A stretch of 64,000 bases of DNA from CAWFMO01 sp963817065. GTDB taxonomy: Bacteria; Actinomycetota; Thermoleophilia; Solirubrobacterales; 70-9. A program made the position numbers and the translations under genes. Positions within the stretch are counted from its first letter, which is position 1. Each line of letters opens with the position of its first letter. The DNA lies in NCBI GenBank assembly GCA_963817065.1, contig CAWFMO010000001.1, forward strand, positions 434,001-498,000, given 5' to 3'. Below, in pieces: positions 1 through 8,053 of the stretch. The notes beneath the pieces are model-generated. The model was not told the origin of the DNA. It did not search any database and saw only the letters and a program-made list of their open reading frames with translations.

Positions 1-1
1 C

Positions 2-1273
2 GGCCGCCCGGGCGCGGTCCTGATCCTCGACCTCGACCGCTTCAAGGACATCAACGACTCGCTCGGCCACATGGCGGGGGACCAGCTGCTGATCCGGGTC
101 GGCGAGCGGCTCCAGAAGAGCCTGCGGCGGGGAGACCTGCTCGCCCGGCTCGGGGGCGACGAGTTCGCCGTCCTGCTGCCCGGCTGCGGGGTCGACGAGG
201 CCCGGATCGCCGCCGAGCGGCTGCTCGCGAGCCTCCGCGAGGGCGCCGCGGTCACGATCGCCGGTCGCGAGCGCCACGCCTCGGCGAGCGTCGGGGTGGC
301 GCCGTTCGGGAGCGAGCCCCAGAGCGCCGACGAGCTGCTGGTCGCCGCCGACCTCGCGATGTATCGCGGCAAGGAAGAGGGCGGCTCGCGGGTCGAGGTC
401 TTCGACGAGCGGATGCGGGCCGAGCTCGCGGCGCGGATGCGGGTCGAGGTCGAGCTCCGCGAGGCCCTCGACAGGGGCCAGATCGAGCCCTACTTCCAGC
501 CGATCGTCTCGCTGCGCGACGGGATCCCGATCGGCTGCGAGGCGCTCGCGCGCTGGCACCACCCCGAGCGCGGCCTCGTCGCGCCGGCCGGCTTCATCCC
601 GATCGCCGAGGAGCACGGGTTGATCGGCGAGATCGACGCGAGGATCATCCACATGGCCTGCGGGCGCGCGGCGGGCTGGCGGCGAGCCGGGATCCGCGCC
701 CACGTCTCGGTCAACGTCTCGCCGGTCGAGCTCGTCGGGACCGAGACGATCGAGACCGTCCGCGCCGCGCTCGAGGCCAGCGGCCTGCCCGGGCCGCTGC
801 TCCAGCTCGAGGTCACCGAGACCTCGCTGATCGACGACGCGGCCGTGATCGCCCCGACCCTCGAGGCGCTGAAGCGGCTCGGCGTGCGGATCGCGATCGA
901 CGACTTCGGCGGAGGGACCTCTTCGCTCGCCTTCCTCAGCGGCCTGCCGATCGACGTGATCAAGATCGACCGCCACTTCATCAACGGGTTGCTTCGCGGA
1001 GGCGACGACCGGGCGATCGTCGCCGCCGTGATCTCGCTCGCCGAGGAGCTCGGGCTCTCGGTCGTCGCCGAGGGCGTCGAGACCGAGCGCCAGCACGGCG
1101 AGCTGCGCGAGCTCGGATGCGAGTTCGCGCAGGGGTTCCTCTACTCGAAGCCGGTCCCTGCCCGCGAGCTGCGCCTCGACGGCTACGCGAGCGCGATCCA
1201 GCCCGGGGTCGGCGACCCGTCCCAGATCCGCGAGTTCATGCGCCAGGTCGGGATCCCGGCGCGGATCGGCTAG
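2..1273 (+). CDS. GGDEF-EAL cyclic-di-GMP protein, 5' truncated by window edge
   Basis: The frame is already open at base 2, giving about 423 codons, so the true start lies upstream. The visible part begins inside a diguanylate cyclase domain: LDLDRFKDINDSLGH, then an intact GGDEF active-site motif near 152-166. A complete EAL phosphodiesterase domain follows: EAL at 539-547, then NVSP, LEVTET, IDDFGGG, KIDRHF and VAEGVE, which carry the metal-binding and catalytic Glu/Asn/Asp/Lys positions of active EAL enzymes. Both signature motifs look intact, so either synthesis or hydrolysis of c-di-GMP is possible. Any sensor region is outside the window. A membrane-protein gene starts 2 bases after the stop, suggesting one transcript. 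Confidence 0.93.
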   Translation, partial: GRPGAVLILDLDRFKDINDSLGHMAGDQLLIRVGERLQKSLRRGDLLARLGGDEFAVLLPGCGVDEARIAAERLLASLREGAAVTIAGRERHASASVGVAPFGSEPQSADELLVAADLAMYRGKEEGGSRVEVFDERMRAELAARMRVEVELREALDRGQIEPYFQPIVSLRDGIPIGCEALARWHHPERGLVAPAGFIPIAEEHGLIGEIDARIIHMACGRAAGWRRAGIRAHVSVNVSPVELVGTETIETVRAALEASGLPGPLLQLEVTETSLIDDAAVIAPTLEALKRLGVRIAIDDFGGGTSSLAFLSGLPIDVIKIDRHFINGLLRGGDDRAIVAAVISLAEELGLSVVAEGVETERQHGELRELGCEFAQGFLYSKPVPARELRLDGYASAIQPGVGDPSQIREFMRQVGIPARIG

Positions 1274-1275
1274 CG

Positions 1276-2064
1276 ATGACCGCCGCGCTCGCAGCCGGCA
1301 ACATCATCCTCGGGCTCGCGTACACGGGCTACGGGACGATGACCCTGATGGAGATGATCCGCGACCGCGACCGGATGGGGTTCTCACATTTCGGGGCGGC
1401 GTGGATCGCGATGGCCTTCACCTGCGGCCCGCACCACTGGGTCCACGGGCTGCACCTCGGGATGGAGGGGCGGAGCGCGGGGGGCCTCGACCTGATCGCC
1501 GTGGCGATCGGGTTGCCGGCGGGGCTGATCTGGTTCTCGCTCCGGGTCGAGGCCTTCTCCGGCGGCCGCGGCGACCGCTTCGTATCCGGAAGCCCGCTCT
1601 GGGTCCTGGCGCTGCCGACCGCGCTCGCCGTCTACGTCACGGCGCTGGTCGCCGCCGCGATCGGGATCGGGAACGTCCAGATCCGCGGCGACGACATGAT
1701 CGTCGTCCTCCCCAACATCCTGCTGGTCATGCTCTACGGCGCGATCGCCTACTACCTCGCGAGGACCCAGGTCGGGAACCGCAAGCCGCTCGGCGGCTGG
1801 TCGCTCTCGGGCCTCGCGCTCGCTGTCGTCTTCGCGACCTGCGCGCTGATGCACGGCGTCTACGCGATCTATTCGATGACCGGGCAGTACGGGCCCGACG
1901 TGCACGGGGTCGGGATCGACGTGCTCGCGGTCCCGGCGGCCGTCTACTTCCTCTGGGTCGTGCAGGCGCTCTACCGCGGCACCTTCCGCGACTGGAACGG
2001 CGCCCCGAGCCAACGCACCGTGGCTCCCGCGGCAGCGCCCGCCCGGGCCGTCGGCGAAGCCTGA
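1276..2064 (+). CDS. multi-pass membrane protein of unknown function
   Basis: 262 aa. I chose the ATG at 1276, which lies 2 bases after the preceding stop and begins directly with a hydrophobic helix (ALAAGNIILGLAYTGYG). An in-frame upstream extension would overlap the EAL gene and encodes Arg/Pro-rich shadow sequence. About seven hydrophobic segments are visible, with His-rich stretches near the second one (CGPHHWVHGLHLG) and a later MHGVY, which might bind metal or haem; that is a guess. The tail is Ala/Pro-rich and probably cytoplasmic. I recognise no named family. Close coupling to the c-di-GMP gene suggests a shared signalling or envelope role, by context only. Confidence 0.8.
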   Translation: MTAALAAGNIILGLAYTGYGTMTLMEMIRDRDRMGFSHFGAAWIAMAFTCGPHHWVHGLHLGMEGRSAGGLDLIAVAIGLPAGLIWFSLRVEAFSGGRGDRFVSGSPLWVLALPTALAVYVTALVAAAIGIGNVQIRGDDMIVVLPNILLVMLYGAIAYYLARTQVGNRKPLGGWSLSGLALAVVFATCALMHGVYAIYSMTGQYGPDVHGVGIDVLAVPAAVYFLWVVQALYRGTFRDWNGAPSQRTVAPAAAPARAVGEA

Positions 2065-2083
2065 GCCGCCCGGACTCACTCTC

Positions 2084-2089
2084 TAATCT
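2084..2089 (+). promoter_or_regulatory. -10 hexamer TAATCT for hsp20 (probable leaderless start)
   Basis: TAATCT ends 6 bases before the ATG at 2096. A transcript starting at the normal distance from this hexamer would begin at or next to the start codon. No usable Shine-Dalgarno lies at proper spacing. Confidence 0.45.
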
Positions 2090-2095
2090 TCAGGA

Positions 2096-2539
2096 ATGCG
2101 TCAGAGAGACCCGTTCGCGGACTTCGCCCGCATGCGGCGCGACATGGATCAGCTGCTCGGCGACGTCTGGGCCCAGTCCGGCCCGACCACCCGCCGCGTC
2201 GCCGGCTTCGCCCCCAGGGTCGACGTCTACTACTGCGGCAAGCCCCCGAAGGCGATCATCGAGGCCGAGCTGCCCGGGATCGACCTCGAGGCCGTGAGCA
2301 TCGAGGTCCGCGGCCGCGCGCTGGCGATCAGCGGCGAGCGCCCGGTCCGCGACGTCGAGGGGCGCACCTACCAGCAGGTCGAGCTGCCCTCCGGCCGCTT
2401 CCGCCGCGTGATCGAGCTCAGCGCCAACGTCGACCCCGAGCAGGCGGTTGCGACCTACGACGACGGGATCCTGCGAATCGAGCTGCCGCTGCGGAGCCCC
2501 GAGGCGGCCCGGCGCGTCCCGATCGAGCGGACGGAGTAG
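2096..2539 (+). CDS. Hsp20/alpha-crystallin small heat-shock protein
   Basis: 147 aa, normal length for the family. A short N-terminal arm (residues 1-40, RMRRDMDQLLGDVW) precedes the alpha-crystallin domain (about 40-132), with the typical strand pattern PRVDVYYC, AIIEAELPGID, LAISGERP, and the closing GILRIELPL that holds the family GxLxIxLP signature. Small HSPs are ATP-independent holdases that bind unfolding proteins in the cytoplasm. The gene ends 6 bases before lon, so a chaperone and a quality-control protease are probably co-expressed. I saw no CIRCE/HAIR-like operator upstream. Confidence 0.93.
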   Translation: MRQRDPFADFARMRRDMDQLLGDVWAQSGPTTRRVAGFAPRVDVYYCGKPPKAIIEAELPGIDLEAVSIEVRGRALAISGERPVRDVEGRTYQQVELPSGRFRRVIELSANVDPEQAVATYDDGILRIELPLRSPEAARRVPIERTE

Positions 2540-2545
2540 CGGCAG

Positions 2546-4978
2546 ATGCCCGATGAGACGGGCGTGAGCGACGCGGGCCTCGACTTCGAGACCGAGGCTC
2601 CGACGGTGGACGTGGTCGAGCTCCCGGACATCTCCGAGGCCGAGACCGAGGCGCGCCGCGACCAGCCGCTCCCCGACGCGCTCCCGGTGCTGCCGCTGCG
2701 CGAGACGGTCACCTTCCCCGACACGCTGACCCCGCTCGCGGTCGCCCAGGAGCGCTCGATCAAGCTCGTCGACGACGTTCTCTCCGGCGACCGGATGCTG
2801 GTCATGGTCGGCTCCAAGAACCCCGAGCTCGACGCCCCCGGCCCCGACGACCTCTACGACGTCGGCGTCGTCGGGATCGTCGCGCGGATGATGAAGGTCC
2901 CGGACGGTTCGATCCGGATCCTCGTCCAGGGCGCGCAGCGGGTTCGGATCAACGACTACGTCTCCGAGGACCCCTACCTCGTCGCGCGGATCGACGAGAT
3001 GGCCGACGTCGTCGAGCCCTCGACCGAGCTCCAGGCTCTGACCCGCAACGTCCAGACGACCTTCTCGCAGATCATCGAGCAGATCCCCTACCTGCCCGAG
3101 GAGCTCCAGCTCGCGGTCACCAACATGGACGACCCCTCGGCGCTCAGCCACCTGATCGCCGGCGCGCTGCGGATCCCGACCGAGGAGAAGCAGGAGCTGC
3201 TCGAACAGGTCGACGTCGGGGTGAGGCTGCGCCGGCTGACCGAGATCCTCGCCCGCGAGCTCGAGGTGATCTCGCTCGGCACCCAGATCCAGTCCCAGGT
3301 CCAGTCCGAGATCGACAAGGGCCAGCGCGAGTACCTGCTGCGCGAGCAGCTCAAGGCGATCCAGCAGGAGCTCGGCGAGGGCGACGACGACATCGCCGGG
3401 ATCGCCGACCTCCGCAAGCGGGTCGAGGAGGCGGACCTCCCCGAGGAGGCGCGCAAGGCCGCCGACCGCGAGCTCTCGCGGCTCGAGACGCTGCCCCCGG
3501 CCGCCGCCGAGCACGGCGTGATCCGCAGCTACCTCGAGTGGCTGGTCGAGCTGCCCTGGAGCGAGCGGACCGAGGACAACCTCGACATCGAGCACGCGCG
3601 AAAGGTCCTCGACGAAGACCACTACGACCTCGAGAAGGTCAAGGACCGGATCCTGGAATACCTCGCGGTCCGCAAGTTGAACCCGGACTCCCCGGGCCCG
3701 ATCCTCTGCTTCGTCGGCCCGCCCGGCGTCGGCAAGACGAGCCTCGGCAAGTCGATCGCCAAGGCGCTGGGCCGCGAGTTCGAGCGGATCTCGGTCGGCG
3801 GCGTCCGCGACGAGGCGGAGATCCGCGGCCACCGCCGCACATACATCGGCGCGCTGCCGGGGACGATCATCCGCGCGCTGCGCGACGCGGGCACCCGCAA
3901 CCCCGTGTTCATGATCGACGAGATCGACAAGATGGGGGCCGACTTCCGCGGCGACCCCGCCTCGGCGATGCTCGAGGTTCTCGACCCGGCGCAGAACGGG
4001 AGCTTCCGCGACCACTACCTCGACCTCCCGTTCGATCTCTCAGATGTTCTCTTCATCGCCACCGCGAACATCCTCGACACGATCCCGGGGCCGCTCCAGG
4101 ACCGGATGGAAGTGATCGAGATCGCCGGCTACACGGTCGACGAGAAGCTCCACATCGCCAAGAAGTACCTCGTCCCGCGCCAGATCGAGGCAAACGGTCT
4201 CAAGCCCTCGCAGATCGAGTTCGCCGACCCCGCGCTGAAGGCGATCATCGAGGAGTACACGCGCGAGGCGGGGGTCCGCAACCTCGAGCGCCAGATCGGC
4301 ACGGTCTGCCGCAAGATCGCGCGCCAGGTCGCCGAGGGCACCGTCGAGGGCAAGGTCAAGATCTCGGCGAAGGCGGCGCGCGAGCACCTCGGCCGCCAGC
4401 GGGTCTTCGCCGAGCAGAGGCGGCGGACCAAGGACCCCGGCGTCGCGACCGGCCTCGCCTGGACGCCGGTCGGCGGCGAGGTCCTGTTCATCGAGGCGAC
4501 GGCGATGCCCGGCGACGGCAAGCTGACGATCACCGGCCAACTCGGCGACGTGATGAAGGAGTCCGCCCAGGCGGCGCTCTCCTGGGTCCGCGGCCACCTC
4601 TCCGACGTCGCGCCCGAGGTCGACGAGAAGTGGTTCTCCGAGCACGACATCCACATCCACATCCCCGCCGGCGCCGTCCCCAAGGACGGGCCCTCGGCCG
4701 GGGTCGCGATGGGGACCGCGCTCGCATCGCTCGTCTCCGGCCGCGTGGTCAAGAACGACGTCGCGATGAGCGGCGAGATCACGCTCACCGGCCAGGTCCT
4801 CCCGGTCGGCGGGCTGAAGGAGAAGTCGCTCGCCGCCCAGCGCGCCGGGATCAAACGCGTGATCGTCCCCGAGCGCAACAAGGGCGACATCGAGGAGATC
4901 CCCGAGCGCGAGCGCGCCGACCTCGAGTTCGTCTACGCAGAGGAGATCGGTGACGTGCTCGAGGTCGCTCTCGACTAG
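2546..4978 (+). CDS. lon: ATP-dependent Lon protease
   Basis: 810 aa, the normal size for bacterial LonA. After an acidic N-terminal extension of about 45 residues comes the LON substrate-binding domain (LPVLPLRETVTFP), a coiled-coil region, and the AAA+ module with Walker A GPPGVGKTS (about 391-399) and Walker B VFMIDEID (about 454-461). The C-terminal protease domain has the Ser-Lys dyad: Ser717 in DGPSAG and Lys760 in GGLKEK. It degrades damaged and regulatory proteins. The ATG has a GGAG 9 bases upstream, inside the end of hsp20. All key residues are present. Confidence 0.98.
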   Translation: MPDETGVSDAGLDFETEAPTVDVVELPDISEAETEARRDQPLPDALPVLPLRETVTFPDTLTPLAVAQERSIKLVDDVLSGDRMLVMVGSKNPELDAPGPDDLYDVGVVGIVARMMKVPDGSIRILVQGAQRVRINDYVSEDPYLVARIDEMADVVEPSTELQALTRNVQTTFSQIIEQIPYLPEELQLAVTNMDDPSALSHLIAGALRIPTEEKQELLEQVDVGVRLRRLTEILARELEVISLGTQIQSQVQSEIDKGQREYLLREQLKAIQQELGEGDDDIAGIADLRKRVEEADLPEEARKAADRELSRLETLPPAAAEHGVIRSYLEWLVELPWSERTEDNLDIEHARKVLDEDHYDLEKVKDRILEYLAVRKLNPDSPGPILCFVGPPGVGKTSLGKSIAKALGREFERISVGGVRDEAEIRGHRRTYIGALPGTIIRALRDAGTRNPVFMIDEIDKMGADFRGDPASAMLEVLDPAQNGSFRDHYLDLPFDLSDVLFIATANILDTIPGPLQDRMEVIEIAGYTVDEKLHIAKKYLVPRQIEANGLKPSQIEFADPALKAIIEEYTREAGVRNLERQIGTVCRKIARQVAEGTVEGKVKISAKAAREHLGRQRVFAEQRRRTKDPGVATGLAWTPVGGEVLFIEATAMPGDGKLTITGQLGDVMKESAQAALSWVRGHLSDVAPEVDEKWFSEHDIHIHIPAGAVPKDGPSAGVAMGTALASLVSGRVVKNDVAMSGEITLTGQVLPVGGLKEKSLAAQRAGIKRVIVPERNKGDIEEIPERERADLEFVYAEEIGDVLEVALD

Positions 4979-4981
4979 CCT
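4976..4981 (+). promoter_or_regulatory. possible -10 hexamer TAGCCT overlapping the lon stop codon
   Basis: TAGCCT includes the lon TAG stop. It lies 33 bases before the next ATG, which has its own GGGGAGG ribosome site at 5001-5007, so this would be a leadered transcript. Confidence 0.3.
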
Positions 4982-5014
4982 GACCTCCACAACTCGAAAC
5001 GGGGAGGACCAGGG

Positions 5015-6226
5015 ATGAGCAACGTGAAGAGGACCATCGTGGCGGTCACGGCGACGATCGCGCTGGCGATTCCGGCGAGCGCGGCGGCCGACATGACGAT
5101 CACTCCGGGGACGACGAGCGATCCGGACCCCATCGCGAGCTGCTCCCTCCGCGCGGCGCTGCTCTCGGCCAACACCAACGACAATTTCGGCCTCTGCCCG
5201 GGGGAGTCGTTCGACTACGGCAACGACACGATCACCCTTAATGCAAATACGACCTACGTGCTGACGATCGGCGCGGGCCCCGAGGATCTCTCGCTGAGCG
5301 GCGACCTCGACGTCATCGGCGGCCAGGGAACGGTCACGATCACCAGCCCCGGCGGCGCGGTGATCGATGCCTCCGGCCTTCCGGCCGCGTTCAGGGACCG
5401 GGCGATCGAGGTCCTTGACAACGCTGTCCTGTCCCTCTCCGGCGTCAGCATCCGCGGCGGCCTGACGGTGGCGGCCGACGATGACGGTGGAGGGATCCTG
5501 AGCAACGGCCAGCTTACGATGTCGAATGGTGATCTGAGCAGCAACGAAGCTGACGGAGATGGCGGAGGCATCGCGTCCGACGGGGACGGGACCACCCTCA
5601 ACAATGTGACGGTCTCCGACAACGAGGCAGGCAATCGTGGCGGAGGGTTGTTCGACGACGACGGCGCGCTCAGTGTCGTCAACACGACGATCAGCGACAA
5701 CCACACCGTTGTCGACGGTGGGGGGACCTACTCGCTCGCGGGGGACGTCTTTTTGACCAACTCGATTCTCTACGCCAACACCGACACCGGTGACGATGCG
5801 CCCGATTGCGGCGCCGGCGGCAAGTCCCTCGGTACCAGCGTGATCGGGACCACCACCGGCTGCTCCTGGGACGACGATCTTCCGACCGATCTGCCGGTCG
5901 GCACCAACCCGCTGCTCGGCCCGCTCACCGACAACGGGGGCGGCACGCTGACCCACGCGCTGCTCCCCGGCAGCCCGGCGATCGACAGGGGCGCGAGCTG
6001 TCTGGCGAAAGACCAGCGCGGCGTCTCGCGGCCGCAGGGACCCGCCTGCGACATCGGCGCCTTCGAGGTGCCGTTCACGGCCCCGATCTCCACCCAGCCC
6101 CCCGTAGTGACGCCGCCGGTGACCACGCCGGCGTCGGCGACGAAGAAGTGCAAGAAGGGCAAGAAGCTGGTCAAGGTCAAGGGCAAGAGGAAGTGCAAGA
6201 AGAAGAAGAAGAAGGGGAAGAGGTAG
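5015..6226 (+). CDS. secreted right-handed beta-helix protein with CSLRA motif and Lys-rich tail
   Basis: 403 aa. The ATG follows GGGGAGG at good spacing. A signal peptide (residues 1-27, cleavage near ASAAA) is followed by the CSLRAALLSAN motif of the CSLREA family and by parallel beta-helix repeats rich in Asn, Gly, Asp and Ser (GGGI, NNVTVSDNEA, NTTISDN). A closing segment AIDRGA..CDIGAFE is typical of choice-of-anchor/polymorphic outer proteins. The last about 27 residues are Lys/Gly with two Cys, a basic tail seen on many secreted proteins of Solirubrobacterales-like bacteria. A surface or extracellular, perhaps carbohydrate-associated, role is likely. The function is not known. Confidence 0.88.
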   Translation: MSNVKRTIVAVTATIALAIPASAAADMTITPGTTSDPDPIASCSLRAALLSANTNDNFGLCPGESFDYGNDTITLNANTTYVLTIGAGPEDLSLSGDLDVIGGQGTVTITSPGGAVIDASGLPAAFRDRAIEVLDNAVLSLSGVSIRGGLTVAADDDGGGILSNGQLTMSNGDLSSNEADGDGGGIASDGDGTTLNNVTVSDNEAGNRGGGLFDDDGALSVVNTTISDNHTVVDGGGTYSLAGDVFLTNSILYANTDTGDDAPDCGAGGKSLGTSVIGTTTGCSWDDDLPTDLPVGTNPLLGPLTDNGGGTLTHALLPGSPAIDRGASCLAKDQRGVSRPQGPACDIGAFEVPFTAPISTQPPVVTPPVTTPASATKKCKKGKKLVKVKGKRKCKKKKKKGKR

Positions 6227-7032
6227 CGCCAGCCGGCGCGAAGCGATTCGCGGCGACGCTGCTGCTCGCCTCCCGCGTCCGCCCCTCGATCCGCTTCGCC
6301 CGGCGCCAGCTTCGCGGCGAGGCGGGCGAGCACGAATACGAGATCCGCGCCACAGGCCGCCGGGCGCTGATCCGCCACGACAGTGACGACCCCCACGTGC
6401 TCGCCGAGTGCTTTGGGCGCCTCGCCGCCTATGACCCGCCGGCCCCTGTCGCCAAGGCGCTCGAGCGCCGGCCCCCGCGCACGGTCGTCGACCTCGGCGC
6501 CAACATCGGCCTCTTCGGCCTCCTGGCGCTTGAGCGCTTCCCCGGCTGCGAGGTGGTCGGGTTCGAGGCCGACCCGCTCAACGCCGCGATCCACGAGCGC
6601 GTGATCGAGCGCAACGGGCTCCGCGAGCGCTGGTCGCTGGTCCGCGCCTTCGCCGCGACGGCCCCTGGCAGCGTGCGCTTCGCCGCCGGGCGCTCCTCGC
6701 GCTCGCGCGCCGCCGCCGCGGCCGAGGCGGACGCGATCGAGGTCGAGGCCGTCGACGTATTTCCGCAGCTCGAGCGCGCCGACCTGCTCAAGATCGACAT
6801 CGAGGGCGCCGAATGGGAGCTGCTCGCCGACCCCCGCTTCGCCTCGCTGCCGGCGACCGCCGTCGTGCTCGAGTACCACGGGGCCGGCTGCCCGGGCGAC
6901 GATCCCCGCGCGGCGGCCGCCGAGGCGCTCGAACGGGCCGGGTTCCGCACCCACGGCGGTACGCGCGGTCCGAGCGACGGGGACGAGCGCGAGGGGCAGG
7001 GGACGATCTGGGGTTCGAGGGTCGAGGGGTAG
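6193..7032 (+). CDS. FkbM-family SAM-dependent methyltransferase
   Basis: About 279 aa. The SAM site VVDLGANIGLFGLLAL and acidic strand-2 end GFEADP are clear, as is the FkbM signature LLKIDIEGAEWELL. FkbM enzymes O-methylate sugars or natural products. The start is uncertain: the frame is open far upstream but overlaps the preceding gene. The nearest usable codon is GTG 6193, which would make a Glu-rich N-terminus by reading the upstream Lys codons in another frame. The region EIRATGRRALIRHDSDD before the SAM motif resembles the usual FkbM N-terminal lobe, so a start much further in (GTG 6397) would truncate the fold. Confidence 0.82.
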   Translation: MQEEEEEGEEVAPAGAKRFAATLLLASRVRPSIRFARRQLRGEAGEHEYEIRATGRRALIRHDSDDPHVLAECFGRLAAYDPPAPVAKALERRPPRTVVDLGANIGLFGLLALERFPGCEVVGFEADPLNAAIHERVIERNGLRERWSLVRAFAATAPGSVRFAAGRSSRSRAAAAAEADAIEVEAVDVFPQLERADLLKIDIEGAEWELLADPRFASLPATAVVLEYHGAGCPGDDPRAAAAEALERAGFRTHGGTRGPSDGDEREGQGTIWGSRVEG

Positions 7033-7049
7033 CCGGACCGCCATACGGG

Positions 7050-7055
7050 TATCCT
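7050..7055 (+). promoter_or_regulatory. -10 hexamer TATCCT before the small membrane-protein gene
   Basis: TATCCT lies 39 bases before the ATG at 7095. The intervening leader carries a strong GAGGCGAGGAGA ribosome site, so this gene has a normal leader, unlike many neighbours. Confidence 0.4.
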
Positions 7056-7094
7056 GGTTTTCCGACCAACGACTTCGAGGCGAGGAGACCGATC

Positions 7095-7544
7095 ATGGGT
7101 TCGACGAGCAACCGAGCGAAGCAGGCGGGGGAGAGCGCCAAGTCGCTTACCGACAACCCCTATGTGCGCCGGCTCTTGGAAGACGACGAGCTGCGCGACA
7201 ACATCAAGGCCGCCTTCGAGGCCGCCCGCGACGCCTACGGGCGGGTCTCCAACGGCAAGGGCCCCGCGAACGCGCTGATCGACGACAAGAAGGTCCACCG
7301 CGACCTCCACGAGGCCGCCGAGTCGCTCCGCGACGCCTCGCGCCAGCTGCGCGGCAAGAAGAGCCGCAGCGGCGGGATCGGCCGCTGGATCGCGGCCGGC
7401 GTCGTCGGCGCGATCCTGGTCCTGGTCCTGAGCGAGGACGCGCGCAAGTTCGTGCTCGACCGGCTGTTCGGCGCCGAAGAGGAGTTCGAGTACACCTCGA
7501 CGACCTCGGCGACCAACAGCGAGCAGACGGTCCCGACCGCCTAG
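7095..7544 (+). CDS. small single-span membrane protein of unknown function
   Basis: 149 aa. The ATG is set by a strong purine-rich ribosome site just upstream. Residues 1-90 are charged, helical and hydrophilic (SLTDNPYVRRLLEDDELRD, then KKVHRDLHEAAESLRDASRQL), probably cytoplasmic. A basic stretch KKSRSGG leads into one transmembrane helix (about 97-115, WIAAGVVGAILVLVL), followed by an acidic, Thr/Ser-rich C-terminus. The topology is positive-inside. I do not recognise a family; the layout resembles small actinobacterial helical membrane proteins near stress genes. It ends just before a bidirectional terminator. Confidence 0.75.
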   Translation: MGSTSNRAKQAGESAKSLTDNPYVRRLLEDDELRDNIKAAFEAARDAYGRVSNGKGPANALIDDKKVHRDLHEAAESLRDASRQLRGKKSRSGGIGRWIAAGVVGAILVLVLSEDARKFVLDRLFGAEEEFEYTSTTSATNSEQTVPTA

Positions 7545-7566
7545 CTGCGCGTCCAGCGAGATTTGG

Positions 7567-7592
7567 AAAGGGGCGCCTCGCGGCGCCCCTTT
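7567..7592. terminator. bidirectional Rho-independent terminator
   Basis: A perfect 9-bp stem AGGGGCGCC (7569-7577) and GGCGCCCCT (7582-7590) with loop TCGC, flanked by A-run on the left and T-run on the right, extends to an 11-bp A/T-ended stem. It sits between two convergent genes and can end transcription from both sides. Confidence 0.9.
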
Positions 7593-7597
7593 TTCGT

Positions 7598-7991
7598 TCA
7601 GGTTCCCGGGCCCGACGTCCTTGGGTGCGTAGCGGTGGTGGATCGCGAGCGCGTTGCCGTCCGGGTCGAGGAAGAACGCCTGGAAGCAGACGCCGCTGTC
7701 GATCGTTTCGCCCTGGAACTCGATCCCGCGCGAGTCGAGCTCCGCGTGCGCGGCCTCGAAGTCGTCGACGTGGAACTCGATCGGCAGCCCGTGGGGCTTG
7801 AACTCCTGCCCGAACGCGTCCGACTGCATCACCGCGATCGTCAGGCTCCCGGTCTCGAACTCGCCCGCGGGCATGTCGCCCCACTGCTTCCCGAACGGGA
7901 GCCCGAGCACGTCGCCGTAGAACTTCTTCGACGCCTCGTAGTCCTTCGTGGGCACCGCTACGAAGTCGACGCCCTTGATCAGGTTGTCCAT
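7598..7991 (-). CDS. glyoxalase/bleomycin-resistance (VOC) family protein, 3' frameshift
   Basis: About 130 aa. The ATG at 7991 has GGAGAG upstream. One VOC module is visible: VDFVAVPTKDYEASKKFYGDVLGL, a central IEFHVDDFEAAH, and the closing FFLDPDGNALAIHHRY, with metal-ligand-type His and Glu positions. VOC proteins include isomerases, dioxygenases and resistance proteins, and the substrate here is unknown. In the given sequence the frame has no stop: it runs through the terminator and antisense to the next gene. Removing one base in the GGGCCCGGG run near 7605-7610 gives an immediate TGA (7598-7600) directly before the terminator, so I infer a one-base insertion error. Confidence 0.8.
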
Positions 7992-8022
7992 TTTCTCTCC
8001 AGTGTCGGGTGGACGGCGACTC

Positions 8023-8046
8023 AGCCTATGCCACGCCGGGTAGGCT
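8023..8046. promoter_or_regulatory. divergent promoter pair (TAGGCT on both strands)
   Basis: TAGGCT reads leftward at 8028-8023 for the glyoxalase gene, which has a leader and ribosome site. TAGGCT reads rightward at 8041-8046, ending 7 bases before the ATG at 8054, implying a leaderless mRNA for the MBL-fold gene. Confidence 0.5.
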
Positions 8047-8053
8047 GCCCGCG

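Noticed and set aside
2090..4015. 641-codon open frame antisense to lon (and a similar one at 4040-5956)
   Set aside because: High-GC shadow frame; repetitive Leu/Asp/Arg/Val protein, no family features, lies fully under a clear lon gene.
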